Shown here piece by piece: positions 14,749-22,995 of a stretch of DNA of 29,028 nucleotides. The translations under genes were made by a program, and so were the position numbers. Source of the DNA: Rhodospirillaceae bacterium (GTDB taxonomy: Bacteria; Pseudomonadota; Alphaproteobacteria; UBA828); assembly GCA_028819955.1 (NCBI GenBank), contig JAPPKP010000067.1, forward strand, positions 27,701-56,728, read 5' to 3'. Position 1 is the first letter of the stretch. Each line of letters starts with the position of its first letter. A model generated the notes under the pieces. The model had not been told where the DNA came from. It made no database searches and was given only the letters and a program-made list of their open reading frames with translations.

Positions 14749-15806
14749 GCCACGCCTGGAAAAAGCCCTACGCCGCCGTCTTCCTGCGGCGCTCGCAGCG
14801 CATCGACCTCTACCACACGATCGCCGATCTGCTGGCCGCGGAGTTCGCCCTCGAGAAGGCGCTCCTGACGGCGCACGAAACAACAAGGGCCCAGGGCAAC
14901 ACCTTCGAGGCGCGGCCGCTGGCGCACTGGCAGGAAGCCCTTCACCGCGGCCTGTTCGCCCGGGAGGTCTCGCGCTGGGTGCCGGCCTCGGAGGCCATGA
15001 TCTTCGCCGCCTACGGCAGGGTCCCGGCCGAGGCCCTCTTCGCCGCCACCGCCCGCGTCGCCGAGATGCGCTCGCGGCAGACGGCGGCCGTGTGGAAGGC
15101 CCTGGCGATGCCGGTCCTCCTGACCGTCGCCGTCCTCGCCCTCCTGTGGGGCGCCGGCGAGCACTTCATCCCGGCCATGGATCCGCTTCTTCCCGCCCAC
15201 CAGTGGCCGCTCACCGGGCACTTCTTCCGCTCGACGGCGCTCTTCGTCCACGCCTGGCCGCACGCCATCGGCGGCGCCCTCGTCGTCGCCGGCATCGTGC
15301 TCCGCCAGGTGCTGCTGCGCTGGAAGGGGCGGGGACGGGCCCTCTTCGACAAGATCGCGCCGTTCTCGCTCTACCGCACCGTGGTCGGCTCTGCCTTCCT
15401 CTTCGTGCTGCTCGAATACATGAAGGCGGGCCTGGACCTCAACGAGCGCACCTTCGAGGAGCTGAAGCGGGCCGCATCGCCCTATACGCGCCACCGCATC
15501 GCCGCCATCCAGGCTGGCATGGCCTCGGGCGTGAGCCTTGGCAAGGCGATGACGGACTCGGGCCACGGGTTTCCGGATCCCACGCTGTCGCCGGTGGTGG
15601 CGGCGCTCGACGGCGTGCCCGACTGGGACGTCAAGCTCTCGCGCTTCGTCGACCGCTGGATCCTGCGCTCCGAGTCGCTGATGCAGGCCCGCTCGGCGGC
15701 CGTCAACGTCCTGCTCACCATCTTCGTCACGGTGCTGATCGCCGGCGTCACCCAGGCGCTTTTCGAGATCATGAACACCGCCGGCCGGATCGCCGCCGGC
15801 TACTGA
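14745..15806 (+). CDS. pilR: PilR-type inner-membrane platform protein (GspF/PilC family)
   Basis: Encodes 353 residues. The membrane anchor is recognisable from the GspF-like pattern: an N-terminal cytoplasmic helical domain (IDLYHTIADLLAAEFALEKAL), helices near 118-135 (MPVLLTVAVLALLWGAG) and 180-195, a second cytoplasmic domain with DKIAPFSLYRTV and LEYMKAGLDLNERTFEEL, then a final helix (VNVLLTIFVTVLIAGVTQALF). It would sit under the growing pilus and couple the PilQ ATPase to pilin insertion. The start is GTG 14745, overlapping the previous stop. An in-frame ATG at 14604 would read through the end of the Y gene and is rejected. Confidence 0.82.
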   Translation: MSHAWKKPYAAVFLRRSQRIDLYHTIADLLAAEFALEKALLTAHETTRAQGNTFEARPLAHWQEALHRGLFAREVSRWVPASEAMIFAAYGRVPAEALFAATARVAEMRSRQTAAVWKALAMPVLLTVAVLALLWGAGEHFIPAMDPLLPAHQWPLTGHFFRSTALFVHAWPHAIGGALVVAGIVLRQVLLRWKGRGRALFDKIAPFSLYRTVVGSAFLFVLLEYMKAGLDLNERTFEELKRAASPYTRHRIAAIQAGMASGVSLGKAMTDSGHGFPDPTLSPVVAALDGVPDWDVKLSRFVDRWILRSESLMQARSAAVNVLLTIFVTVLIAGVTQALFEIMNTAGRIAAGY

Positions 15807-15831
15807 GCAACCCCTGCCAAGGAGTCCATCC

Positions 15832-16416
15832 GTGAACGCATCCCTCACCCCGCAGCCGGCGCTCTCGCGCGCCCGCGCCCGCCGCCGGCGCGGCCTCTCC
15901 CTCTTCCAGGCCCTCATGGTGCTGGGCCTCGCCGCCGGCGCCGTGGTCGGCGCCGTCACCCTCTACAACACCACCACCGAGGTGCAGGCGAGAAACGACA
16001 CCCAGGCGCTGATCACCCAGCTCGTCGTCGCCACCCAGCGCATCCACCAGGGTGCGAGCTCCTACGGCGGGACCAGCACCACGGCCATCAACCTCGCCCA
16101 GACCCTCGACGTCCGCGGCTCCATCCCGGCCTCGGCCAAGACGGGCAGCGGTGCCGCCGTGGCAATCCGCCACGCCTTCGGCGGCGCCCTGGTGGTGGAG
16201 GGCGTGGGCGACCGCTTCCGGATCACCCTCAACGACCTGCAGCAGGCGAACTGCACCCAGCTCCTCGATCCCTACATCGGCCAGGCCCGCGCCTCGGGCG
16301 GCCTCTTCTCGGTCTCCAACGGCACCACGACCAACAACCTGCCCATGGACGTCGCCGGCGTGGCAACGCTCTGCGCCGACGCCAACGACAATGACATCGA
16401 GCTCACCTTCGAGTGA
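15832..16416 (+). CDS. pilS: PilS-like major type IVb pilin precursor
   Basis: Encodes 194 residues. A basic leader (RARARRRRG) ends at Gly21, followed by LSLFQALMVLGLAAGAVVGAV, the expected prepilin cleavage site and hydrophobic assembly helix. Two cysteines near the C-terminus (NCTQLLDP and TLCADAND) would close the D-region disulfide loop of TcpA/PilS-type pilins. The mature position +5 is Gln instead of the almost invariant Glu that guides pilin docking. Start GTG 15832 has an AAGGAG site at good distance. It directly follows the assembly platform gene, as in R64. Confidence 0.85.
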   Translation: MNASLTPQPALSRARARRRRGLSLFQALMVLGLAAGAVVGAVTLYNTTTEVQARNDTQALITQLVVATQRIHQGASSYGGTSTTAINLAQTLDVRGSIPASAKTGSGAAVAIRHAFGGALVVEGVGDRFRITLNDLQQANCTQLLDPYIGQARASGGLFSVSNGTTTNNLPMDVAGVATLCADANDNDIELTFE

Positions 16417-16446
16417 CCCGCGCCCGTCCGGGACGGCCCGCCGCGG

Positions 16447-17673
16447 ATGACGGCACGGCTCCGCAGCCGGGCGGCACGTGGCGCCGCCGAGCTCTTCGGC
16501 GTGCTGGCGCTGGCGGCGCTGGCGACTTTCGTTCTCACGGCGTGGACCCTGGCGGAACGGCGCAGCCAGGAGATTGCGGCGCGAGAGACGACCGGACACG
16601 TGGCCGCCGCCTGGCTCCAGGCCATGCACCGCGCCACCATGGAGAGCGACTACTCGGCCGTGGTGGCGGGAGGCGGCGCGGTGGTGACGCCGGCGTCGCT
16701 CGCCGGCCAGGGTCATGCTCCGCCGGGGTTGCCGGCGGCCCCGCGGGGGGCGACGATGACCCTGGGCGTGATCGGCGACGGCACGGCGCAAGCCACCGCC
16801 ATGGCCTTCCTCGTCGTCACGCCCGCTTCGCTCGACGCCTCTCACCACATCCATCGCGGCCTCGTCGATGCCGGCATCGAGAACGTCGAGTTCGCCGCCG
16901 GTCCGGCGGGCGCGATGGCGGGCCACCGCGCGGCAATCGAGGCGCTGACAGGCGCCCTCGCCAGCGAGGCGTTCTTCATCACCGCCGACACCCTGGTCCA
17001 TGTCCCGGGCGCCCTCTACCGGCGGCCGCAGCCGGGGAGGCCGTGGCTCAACGACATGGCGGGCGATCTCGCCCTCGACGGCAACGACATTGTCGACGCC
17101 GGCGCCATCCTCGCCGGCGCCATCGATCACCTCGATCCCGCCATCGATCCCCTCGTCGCCTCCACCTGGCCCGGGGTCCGGACGACGTCGACGAGCGTCG
17201 TCTCGACCGCCGCCGTCGTGGCGGACCCGGCGAGCCTCGTTCCCGGAACCACGGCCCTGGATCCCGCCCGCACTCCGCCCGGCGCCGGCGCGGCGTCGCT
17301 CGCGGCCTCGTCGACGGCCACGTTCGCCAGCCTCGACACCGCCGGCATCGAGGCGGCGAGCGGGCTTGACGTCACGGCCGACCTCGTGGTCGGCTCGCTC
17401 GTCACGCCGGCGGCGATCCGGAGCGCTTCGGCGACCGTCACGAACGCCCTCCAGGCGGCCGGCCTCCAGGCCGCTACGCTGACGGCCCAGGCAACGACGG
17501 TCGGCGCCGCCGCCACCGTCTCGGGAACCCTCGCCACGCCCTCGGCCACCGTGGCCCGCATCGGCGGTGCGCCCGTCGTCGACACCGCCACGATCGCCGC
17601 CACCGGCGGCGTCTACGGTCCTTCGCTCAGGGTTGTCGGCCGCCTCACGGCAGGGAGCTGCAGCGGATGCTGA
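16447..17673 (+). CDS. PilV-like minor pilin, copy 1 (degenerate leader)
   Basis: Encodes 408 residues. A basic N-terminus (RLRSRAARG) precedes one hydrophobic helix (LFGVLALAALATFVLTAW). If cleaved after Gly12 the mature end is AAELFG, so this is an atypical prepilin. The middle contains LALDGNDIVDAGAI, the signature seen in PilV tip adhesins of IncI plasmids. The C-terminal half is a long Ala/Thr/Val/Ser repeat, probably a beta-rich fibre. The protein ends GSCSGC, nearly the same ending as copy 2. The C-terminus overlaps the next gene by 7 bases (ATGCTGA). It is likely a tip or minor pilin involved in recipient recognition. Confidence 0.68.
   Translation: MTARLRSRAARGAAELFGVLALAALATFVLTAWTLAERRSQEIAARETTGHVAAAWLQAMHRATMESDYSAVVAGGGAVVTPASLAGQGHAPPGLPAAPRGATMTLGVIGDGTAQATAMAFLVVTPASLDASHHIHRGLVDAGIENVEFAAGPAGAMAGHRAAIEALTGALASEAFFITADTLVHVPGALYRRPQPGRPWLNDMAGDLALDGNDIVDAGAILAGAIDHLDPAIDPLVASTWPGVRTTSTSVVSTAAVVADPASLVPGTTALDPARTPPGAGAASLAASSTATFASLDTAGIEAASGLDVTADLVVGSLVTPAAIRSASATVTNALQAAGLQAATLTAQATTVGAAATVSGTLATPSATVARIGGAPVVDTATIAATGGVYGPSLRVVGRLTAGSCSGC
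17077..17108 (+). repeat. 32-bp identical block in PilV-like copy 1
   Basis: Identical to 18318-18349 and encoding DGNDIVDAGA in both PilV-like genes. It is the only long identity I noticed between genes that are otherwise well diverged. The copies are direct repeats about 1.24 kb apart. Confidence 0.88.
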
Positions 17674-18791
17674 CGCGGCTCCGCCGACGCCGCTCCCGCG
17701 GTCTCTCCCTCTTCGGCTCGATGATGGCGCTCGCCGTCATCGCCGTCATGCTCGCCGGCGGCGCGCGCTGGCTCGAGACGCAGCTCCTTCTCGCCCGGGA
17801 GGACCGCGCCGCCCATCGCCTGGTGGCGCTCTCGGAAGCCGCCCGGGGCTGGGCGCTCGCCAACTTCCCGACGCTCGTCGCCGGCCCGGCCAACCGCACC
17901 CTCTCCCTGGCGACGCTGATCTCCGACGGCTTCCTCGGTCCCGGGTTCCCCCAGACCGACACCATGTCGCGGGGATCCAGGATCCTCGTCATGCGGCCCG
18001 CCACGGCGGTCGTCGAGATCGTCGTCACCCAGAGCGTCGCCGCCGGAGACGTCCGCTGGCCCTGGCGCGCGGCGGCGACGGCGCCTGCCGGCATCGCCCG
18101 TCTCGGCTCGATAGCGCCTTCGGGAAGCCGCATCCAGGGCCCGACGATCGACATCGACGTCTCCGCCTTCCAGGCGGCCTTCGCCGGGGACCCGGCGCCG
18201 CGGGCCCTCGCCACCCACCTTCGCCTCGACCGCCAGTCGGTCTACGGCGATCAGCTCTATCGCACCGCGGTGACGGGATTCCCGGAACTGAACCGCATGG
18301 AGACCGATCTCGACATGGACGGCAACGACATTGTCGACGCCGGCGCCATGACGGCGCAGTCCTTCGCCATCGACACCTGGCTCTCCATCGCCGGGGCGCT
18401 CACGGTGACGGGCGACCTCGTGGTCGGCCAGAGCGCCATCGTCGCGGGCGCGACGCAGATCACCGGCGCGCTGACCGCCGGCTCGGCCGCCGTCACCGGT
18501 CCGGCCACCGTCTCGGGCAACGTCGACGTCACGGGCGCGGCATCGGCCGCCAGCCTCGCCGTCACCGGCACGGCATCGGCGGCGACGATCGCCTCGTCGG
18601 GGGACCTCACGGTCACCGGCGCCGCCAGCGTGGCGTCGCTGACGGCCACGTCCGTCTCCGCCGACACGGCCACCATCGACGATCTCGACGCGGTCGACCT
18701 GCAGGTCCGCCAGATGACGGCGACCGGACGCATGACGGCAGCCTCGGCCGGCATCACCAGCCTCGTCGTGGGGAGCTGCACGGGATGCTGA
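17667..18791 (+). CDS. pilV: PilV-like tip pilin precursor, copy 2
   Basis: Encodes 374 residues. A classic prepilin leader (LRRRRSRG, cut after Gly12) is followed by LSLFGSMMALAVIAVMLAGG. Position +5 is Gly, again not Glu. The N-terminal pilin domain (about 13-205) leads to METDLDMDGNDIVDAGAM, strongly PilV-like, then an imperfect repeat built from VTG-A-x-S-A-x-SL units (about 230-360) and a closing TSLVVGSCTGC. In IncI plasmids PilV sits at the pilus tip and its C-terminus selects recipient cells. R64 varies that part with a shufflon; no shufflon or recombinase is visible here. The start overlaps the previous stop. Confidence 0.78.
   Translation: MLTRLRRRRSRGLSLFGSMMALAVIAVMLAGGARWLETQLLLAREDRAAHRLVALSEAARGWALANFPTLVAGPANRTLSLATLISDGFLGPGFPQTDTMSRGSRILVMRPATAVVEIVVTQSVAAGDVRWPWRAAATAPAGIARLGSIAPSGSRIQGPTIDIDVSAFQAAFAGDPAPRALATHLRLDRQSVYGDQLYRTAVTGFPELNRMETDLDMDGNDIVDAGAMTAQSFAIDTWLSIAGALTVTGDLVVGQSAIVAGATQITGALTAGSAAVTGPATVSGNVDVTGAASAASLAVTGTASAATIASSGDLTVTGAASVASLTATSVSADTATIDDLDAVDLQVRQMTATGRMTAASAGITSLVVGSCTGC
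18318..18349 (+). repeat. 32-bp identical block in PilV-like copy 2
   Basis: Perfect match to 17077-17108 in the same orientation and at the equivalent DGNDIVDAGA codons of the second PilV-like gene. Confidence 0.88.
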
Positions 18792-19189
18792 GGCGCGCGA
18801 TCCTCGATGCCGCCTCGGCGGCCCTGGGCGTGGCGCTCCTCGCCGCCGCCCTCGTGGTCTCGTCGGCATGCTGCGCGTCCGCCCAGGAGACGGGCGCACT
18901 CCTTGGTCTCCTCGCCGATCCGCCGCCGGAGAGGGCGGCCGCACCCGAGATCGACACCCGCACGTTCACCATTGACGAGGCCGTCGTCGTCTCCGGGCGC
19001 CTGGCCGACGACGTCCTCGTGCTCTCGCGCATCGTCGCCCTGCAGGAGCGCCTGCTGGAGACCAACGCCACCCGGGCGGCCGTCGGGTCGCCGCCGCTCC
19101 TGCTGCCGCGCCGCATCTGCCACGCCTCGCCCTTGAGGCCGATGTGCGGCCGTCTCGAACACACCTTCGCACCCGGAGAGAGCCCATGA
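18785..19189 (+). CDS. Small secreted protein, function unknown
   Basis: Encodes 134 residues. Its start ATG 18785 lies inside the end of the second PilV-like gene (ATGCTGA overlap) and its stop overlaps the prepilin-peptidase start. A signal peptide (AALGVALLAAALVVSSACC, cleavage near ASAQ) is followed by a mostly helical, charged region and a C-terminal part with two cysteines (ICHASPLRPMCG) that could form a disulfide. It lies where R64 has other pil genes, but I see no lytic-transglycosylase motif and recognise no family. Confidence 0.6.
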   Translation: MLRRAILDAASAALGVALLAAALVVSSACCASAQETGALLGLLADPPPERAAAPEIDTRTFTIDEAVVVSGRLADDVLVLSRIVALQERLLETNATRAAVGSPPLLLPRRICHASPLRPMCGRLEHTFAPGESP

Positions 19190-20322
19190 CCCTCCTCGAT
19201 GCCGCCTTCGCCGCCCTGGGCGTGGCACTCCTCGTCCTCATCGCCATGACGGACTGCAGGACCATGAGGATCCCGCTCATCCCTGTCCTCGCGCTGGCCG
19301 CCACCGGCCTCGCCTGGCACGCCGTGACGCCATCGGATCTGGGCGCCGTCTCGGCCGCCTGGTGGATGCCGCTGCTGGGTCTCGGCTGCGGCATCGCCGG
19401 TCCGGCCGCGGCCATAGCCGGGGCCGAGATGGGCGGGCGGCGCTGGCCGCTCATGCCGGGCGACGCCTGGCTCATGGGCGGCATCGGCGCCGTTGCCGGA
19501 CCGCTGGGCCTCGCCTGGTCGATCGGCGCCGGGACGGTATGCTCGCTTCTCTACCGGGCGCTCCTGCAGGCGAAGAGAGGCCGGCCGTTCCGACTTGGTT
19601 ACGTGCCGCTGGCGCCCGGCATGGCCACCGGCGCGGCGCTGGTCATCGCCGCCATGGCGTCCGGAACGGGAATCGCATCGGAAGACGTCCTGGCGACGCG
19701 CGAGGGCGATGTGCTGGCCGCCGTGGTCCTGCCGCCCGAGAGAGAGCCGGGCCCGCCCGGCGCGGCCGGCGAGATCGTCTACGTGGACACGCAAGAGGCC
19801 CTGACCCTGTCGGAGCTCGCCTCCCGCATGGAGGCGGCGACGGGGCGGCGCATCGTCATCGAGGAGCGCCCGTCGAGGACCGGCATCACGGCGGAACTGG
19901 AGAGGACGGCGCCCCAGGCGATCGCCTGGGACGGATCCGTCACGGCCCTCTTCGACCACGTCGCCGCCGCTCATCGCTACCGCTGGGAATGGCGCGGCGA
20001 GGCCGTGGTGTTCTACCGCTACTGGGACGCAGAGTTCGCCGCCCTCGTGGCGCCTGCTCCGGAGGTCCGTCAGGCGCGCTGGGTCGTCGACACCGCCACC
20101 GAGGCGACGCTGGCGGAAGTGCTCGACCGCTGGGCTTCGGAAGCGGACTGGTCGCTGGTCTGGTCGGCCGAGAGCGACTACACGCTCGGCGCCGACGCCG
20201 TCTTCGAAGGGTCGTTCCTCGGCGCCGTCGATGCCCTGCTCGCCGATCCGGTGACGCACGCCACGCTCAACGCCACGGCGTTCCCCGCCAACCGGCAGCT
20301 CGTCATCAAGGAGGCCCGGTGA
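19186..20322 (+). CDS. Prepilin peptidase fused to periplasmic secretin-N-like and TcpQ-like domains
   Basis: Encodes 378 residues. The first 165 or so form a compact type-IV prepilin peptidase (family A24): hydrophobic segments plus the two catalytic aspartates, Asp23 in MTDCRTMRIP and Asp93 in MPGDAWLMGGIG, matching the family D-x-x-x-x-x-I-P and G-x-GD-x-x-L patterns. After the last helix (MATGAALVIAAMAS) comes a linker. A region like the small N-terminal domains of secretins (VYVDTQEALTLSELASRMEA to about residue 285) follows, and then a TcpQ-like C-terminal domain (RWVVDTATEATLAEVLDRWA to the end). The frame is continuous, so this is a true fusion in this sequence. It would tie pilin processing at the inner membrane to the secretin. 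Start ATG 19186 (ATGA overlap) was chosen over an upstream ATG. Confidence 0.78.
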   Translation: MTLLDAAFAALGVALLVLIAMTDCRTMRIPLIPVLALAATGLAWHAVTPSDLGAVSAAWWMPLLGLGCGIAGPAAAIAGAEMGGRRWPLMPGDAWLMGGIGAVAGPLGLAWSIGAGTVCSLLYRALLQAKRGRPFRLGYVPLAPGMATGAALVIAAMASGTGIASEDVLATREGDVLAAVVLPPEREPGPPGAAGEIVYVDTQEALTLSELASRMEAATGRRIVIEERPSRTGITAELERTAPQAIAWDGSVTALFDHVAAAHRYRWEWRGEAVVFYRYWDAEFAALVAPAPEVRQARWVVDTATEATLAEVLDRWASEADWSLVWSAESDYTLGADAVFEGSFLGAVDALLADPVTHATLNATAFPANRQLVIKEAR

Positions 20323-20807
20323 TGCCTGGGCTGCGCGTCGTCGCCATGCTCGCCATCCTCTCTGGCTGTGCGTTCTTCGAGGCGCCTCCGGAAGAGGTGA
20401 CCGAGACCGAGGACCCGGCCGCGATCCTGCTGACCGAGGCCGCCCTTGCCGCCGAGGCGGCGCTGGCCGAACTCGCCCAGGCCCGCGCCGCCGACAATCC
20501 GGTCGAGGTCCAGCCGCCGCCCAGCCTGGTGCCGGACGAGCTCCTCGCCGAACGCACCTTCGACTGGATCGGGCCGCTTTCCACCCTCACCCGCCACCTC
20601 GCCGAAGAAGCGGGGTGGGAGTTCGTCGAGGCCGGCGAGAGGCCGCCGACACCGCTGATCGTGGAAGTGCGTGGCGAGGCCATGCCGCTGATCCTCGCCC
20701 TGCGCGACGCCGGCATCCAGGCCGCCGCGGCCGCCACGCTCACCGTCGACGCGCCGCGCCGCCAGGTCCGCCTCGACTGGACGTCATCCCAAGGAGACAC
20801 GATATGA
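20322..20807 (+). CDS. dotD: DotD/TraH-family outer-membrane lipoprotein of the type IVB system
   Basis: Encodes 161 residues. The lipoprotein signal ends at AILSGC (Cys16). After a helical Ala/Glu segment comes the compact domain typical of DotD: RTFDWIGPLSTLTRHLAEEA, PPTPLIVEVRGEAMPLILAL, RDAGIQAAAAATLTVDAP and RQVRLDW. In Legionella DotD, with DotC, targets DotH to the outer membrane and builds the core ring; its fold resembles secretin N-domains. The ATG overlaps the previous stop by one base, so the Dot block is continuous with the pilus block. Confidence 0.85.
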   Translation: MPGLRVVAMLAILSGCAFFEAPPEEVTETEDPAAILLTEAALAAEAALAELAQARAADNPVEVQPPPSLVPDELLAERTFDWIGPLSTLTRHLAEEAGWEFVEAGERPPTPLIVEVRGEAMPLILALRDAGIQAAAAATLTVDAPRRQVRLDWTSSQGDTI

Positions 20808-21607
20808 ACCGTCGCTTGAGCCTCGTTGCCGCCCTCGCCCTCGTCCTCGGCGCCGCCGCCGCGGCCGACGAGCCGCCACGCCTGGAGTCCCTCCTCGCCA
20901 TGGACGCCGGCGCCGGCCACGCCGTCAGCGTCTCGTTCGAGGACGATCAGCGGCGGCGCGCCATGGCCACCGCCGCCCGCGCCTTCGGCGCCCAGGCGGG
21001 CCTCAAGCGCCGGGGCTGGGAGATCGCCGGCATCCTTGGCCGCTATGCGCCGCAGCTCCACCGCATCTACCGGTTCAGGGACCTGATGCTCCGGGAATCG
21101 GGGTTCATGGTGCAGCCGCCGGTCCTGGCCGAGACCAGGGAGGCCTTCCGGCTTGCCCGCGATCACCACGCCGCGGCGTCGGCCGGCCGGGTGGTGACGA
21201 TCATGGCGCCCGAACGGATCGTCTCCGCGGTTCCCACCTGGCGCCACTACCTGGAACGCGCATGGCCCGACCCGGCGCCGCCGGCCGATGTCCTCTTCCC
21301 GCGCACGGATGAAGAGGAGGACCTGTGGCGAACCGAACTCGCCGCCGGATGGGAGGCAGGCTCGCGGCTTGCCGACGAGATCTTCGCCGACGACTTGCTG
21401 CGCCTTAACGGCGTCTTCACCGGTCTCGTCCTGTGGCACCGCCTGCATCTCGCCGGCATGGTGACCACGCCCGACGTCGGCACCCGCGAAGTGGCCGTCG
21501 CCGGCGGCGGCGCCACGCTGCGCATTGCCGAACGCTTCATCGCCATCGACCAGGCCGCGGCCCTGGTGGCGGACCCCGGGGCGTGGCGCGCGGTGGTGAC
21601 GCCGTGA
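20804..21607 (+). CDS. dotC: DotC/TraI-family type IVB core protein
   Basis: Encodes 267 residues. Family features include REAALAFGAQAG-like helices (ATAARAFGAQAGLKRRGWEI), the RIYRFRDLMLRESGFMVQPP block, VVTIMAPERIVSAVPTWRHY and the RTDEEEDLWRTELAAGWEAG segment, all characteristic of DotC. It has a signal peptide (LSLVAALALVLGAAAAAD) but no cysteine there, so unlike Legionella DotC it is not an obvious lipoprotein. It would sit in the outer-membrane complex with DotD and DotH. Its ATG overlaps the dotD stop. Confidence 0.87.
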   Translation: MNRRLSLVAALALVLGAAAAADEPPRLESLLAMDAGAGHAVSVSFEDDQRRRAMATAARAFGAQAGLKRRGWEIAGILGRYAPQLHRIYRFRDLMLRESGFMVQPPVLAETREAFRLARDHHAAASAGRVVTIMAPERIVSAVPTWRHYLERAWPDPAPPADVLFPRTDEEEDLWRTELAAGWEAGSRLADEIFADDLLRLNGVFTGLVLWHRLHLAGMVTTPDVGTREVAVAGGGATLRIAERFIAIDQAAALVADPGAWRAVVTP

Positions 21608-22725
21608 CGGGCGAGGGCCCGGACATGTGGGAGCCCGCCACCCACGCCTTCCCGGCGGACAGGCTCGACGAGTTCCTGCTGTGGGCGTCTGCCCGGGAGG
21701 CCTCCGACATCGCCTTCCAGACCGGCGAGACCGTGCGCATCGAACGCCACGGCCGCCTTCTGGAGGTCTCGCCCACGCCGCTCGACAGCGTGGCGCTGGG
21801 CGCCATCGCCGAACACATCGCCGGCGAGGCCAGCGTCGCCCTCCTGCGGTCGGGCGACGCCATCGACTGCTCGCACACGGTGATGACCGGCCGCCGGTCG
21901 AGCCGCCGCTTTCGCGTCAACATGTCGCCGGTCCAGGCCTGGGGCGCCTTCGGCGTCAACGTCACGCTGCGCGTGCTGCCGGAGACGATCCCCAGCCTGG
22001 ACGACCTTGGCATCGAGCCCGAGATCGTCGCCGCATGGGACATGACGACCGGCCTCACCCTCGTCACCGGGGTTCCGGGGAGCGGCAAGTCCACACTGCT
22101 GGCGGCCGGCACCAGGCGCCTCCTCGAGCGCGGCGCCGGGCGCGTCCACTCCCTGGAAGCGCCCATCGAGTTCGTCTTCGACGGCATCGCCGGACCAGGT
22201 GCGCTGATGTCGTCCTCGGAGATCCCGCGGCATTTCCCGTCGTTCGCCGCTGGCCTGCGCGCTTCCCTGAGGCGCCGCCCCGCCGCGGTCGTCGTCGGCG
22301 AGGCCCGGGACCGGGAGACCGTCGAGGCGGTCATCCGGGCCGCCGACTACGGCATCGCGGTCTTCGCGACGGCCCACACCATCGGCGTCGCGGCCACGGT
22401 GCGCCGCCTCATTGCGGAGTTCCCGGCACACGAGAGAGCGGAGCGGGCGGCGGCGCTGGTCGACCAGACGACCCTCGTCGTCACGCAATGCCTCTACCCG
22501 GCCCCTGAAGGCGGCCGCACGGCGGTGCGCGAATGGCTCGTCTTCACGCCCGCCCTCAAGGCGGATCTCCTCGAGAGCGCGTCAGAGACCTGGCCGGGAC
22601 GGATCGCCGCCGAACTCGAACGCACCGGCAACACGCTCTCAGCCCACGCGGCCGCCGCCTTCGCCGAAGGCCGCCTGGAGAGGCGCGATCTTGCCCGTAT
22701 CCGGGCTGCGGAGACGGGAGGGTGA
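21604..22725 (+). CDS. dotB: DotB/TraJ-family secretion ATPase
   Basis: Encodes 373 residues. The N-domain (LDEFLLWASAREASDIAFQT) leads into the ATPase core. Walker A is TGVPGSGKST with Lys162, where most DotB proteins have P-T-G. The Asp-box region (HSLEAPIEFVFDG), Walker B (PAAVVVGEARDRETVEAVI) and the His-box region (VFATAHTIGV) follow. DotB forms a hexamer that docks on DotO at the base of the type IVB channel. The start is GTG 21604, overlapping the dotC stop. ATG 21625 is an alternative giving seven fewer residues. Confidence 0.87.
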   Translation: MTGEGPDMWEPATHAFPADRLDEFLLWASAREASDIAFQTGETVRIERHGRLLEVSPTPLDSVALGAIAEHIAGEASVALLRSGDAIDCSHTVMTGRRSSRRFRVNMSPVQAWGAFGVNVTLRVLPETIPSLDDLGIEPEIVAAWDMTTGLTLVTGVPGSGKSTLLAAGTRRLLERGAGRVHSLEAPIEFVFDGIAGPGALMSSSEIPRHFPSFAAGLRASLRRRPAAVVVGEARDRETVEAVIRAADYGIAVFATAHTIGVAATVRRLIAEFPAHERAERAAALVDQTTLVVTQCLYPAPEGGRTAVREWLVFTPALKADLLESASETWPGRIAAELERTGNTLSAHAAAAFAEGRLERRDLARIRAAETGG

Positions 22726-22734
22726 GGGGCGGTC

Positions 22735-22995
22735 ATGGCGGCATGGCGCGACAGCGCACGCACGGTGCGGATCTACGGCCTCGATGCGCGTCTCATCGCG
22801 CTGGCCGCCCTCTTCATCGCCTGGCCGTCGTGGGCGACCACGATCCTCCTTGCCGCCGGCATCGTCGCGCTCCGCATCGCCGATGCCCGGGGCTATCGGC
22901 TCCCCACCGCGGCGCGCGCCCTTCGCGCGCGCCTGGCGGGCCGCCGCGAGGCCCTGGCTCCGCCGCGGCGGCGCCGCTTCACGGACTTCGGCTGA
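22735..22995 (+). CDS. icmT: IcmT/TraK-family small inner-membrane protein
   Basis: Encodes 86 residues. The opening WRDSARTVRIYGLDAR closely matches the family start (W-R-D-S-A-R-x-V-R). It is followed by a hydrophobic region (LIALAALFIAWPSW, TILLAAGIVALRIAD) and a basic C-terminal tail. IcmT is a small conserved component of Dot/Icm and IncI transfer systems. It lies directly after dotB as traK lies after traJ in R64. Its stop overlaps the next start (TGATG). Confidence 0.83.
   Translation: MAAWRDSARTVRIYGLDARLIALAALFIAWPSWATTILLAAGIVALRIADARGYRLPTAARALRARLAGRREALAPPRRRRFTDFG

Noticed and set aside
16447..18791. A PilV shufflon with invertible segments.
   Set aside because: The repeats seen between the two PilV-like genes are direct, not inverted, and no site-specific recombinase gene is present in the window.
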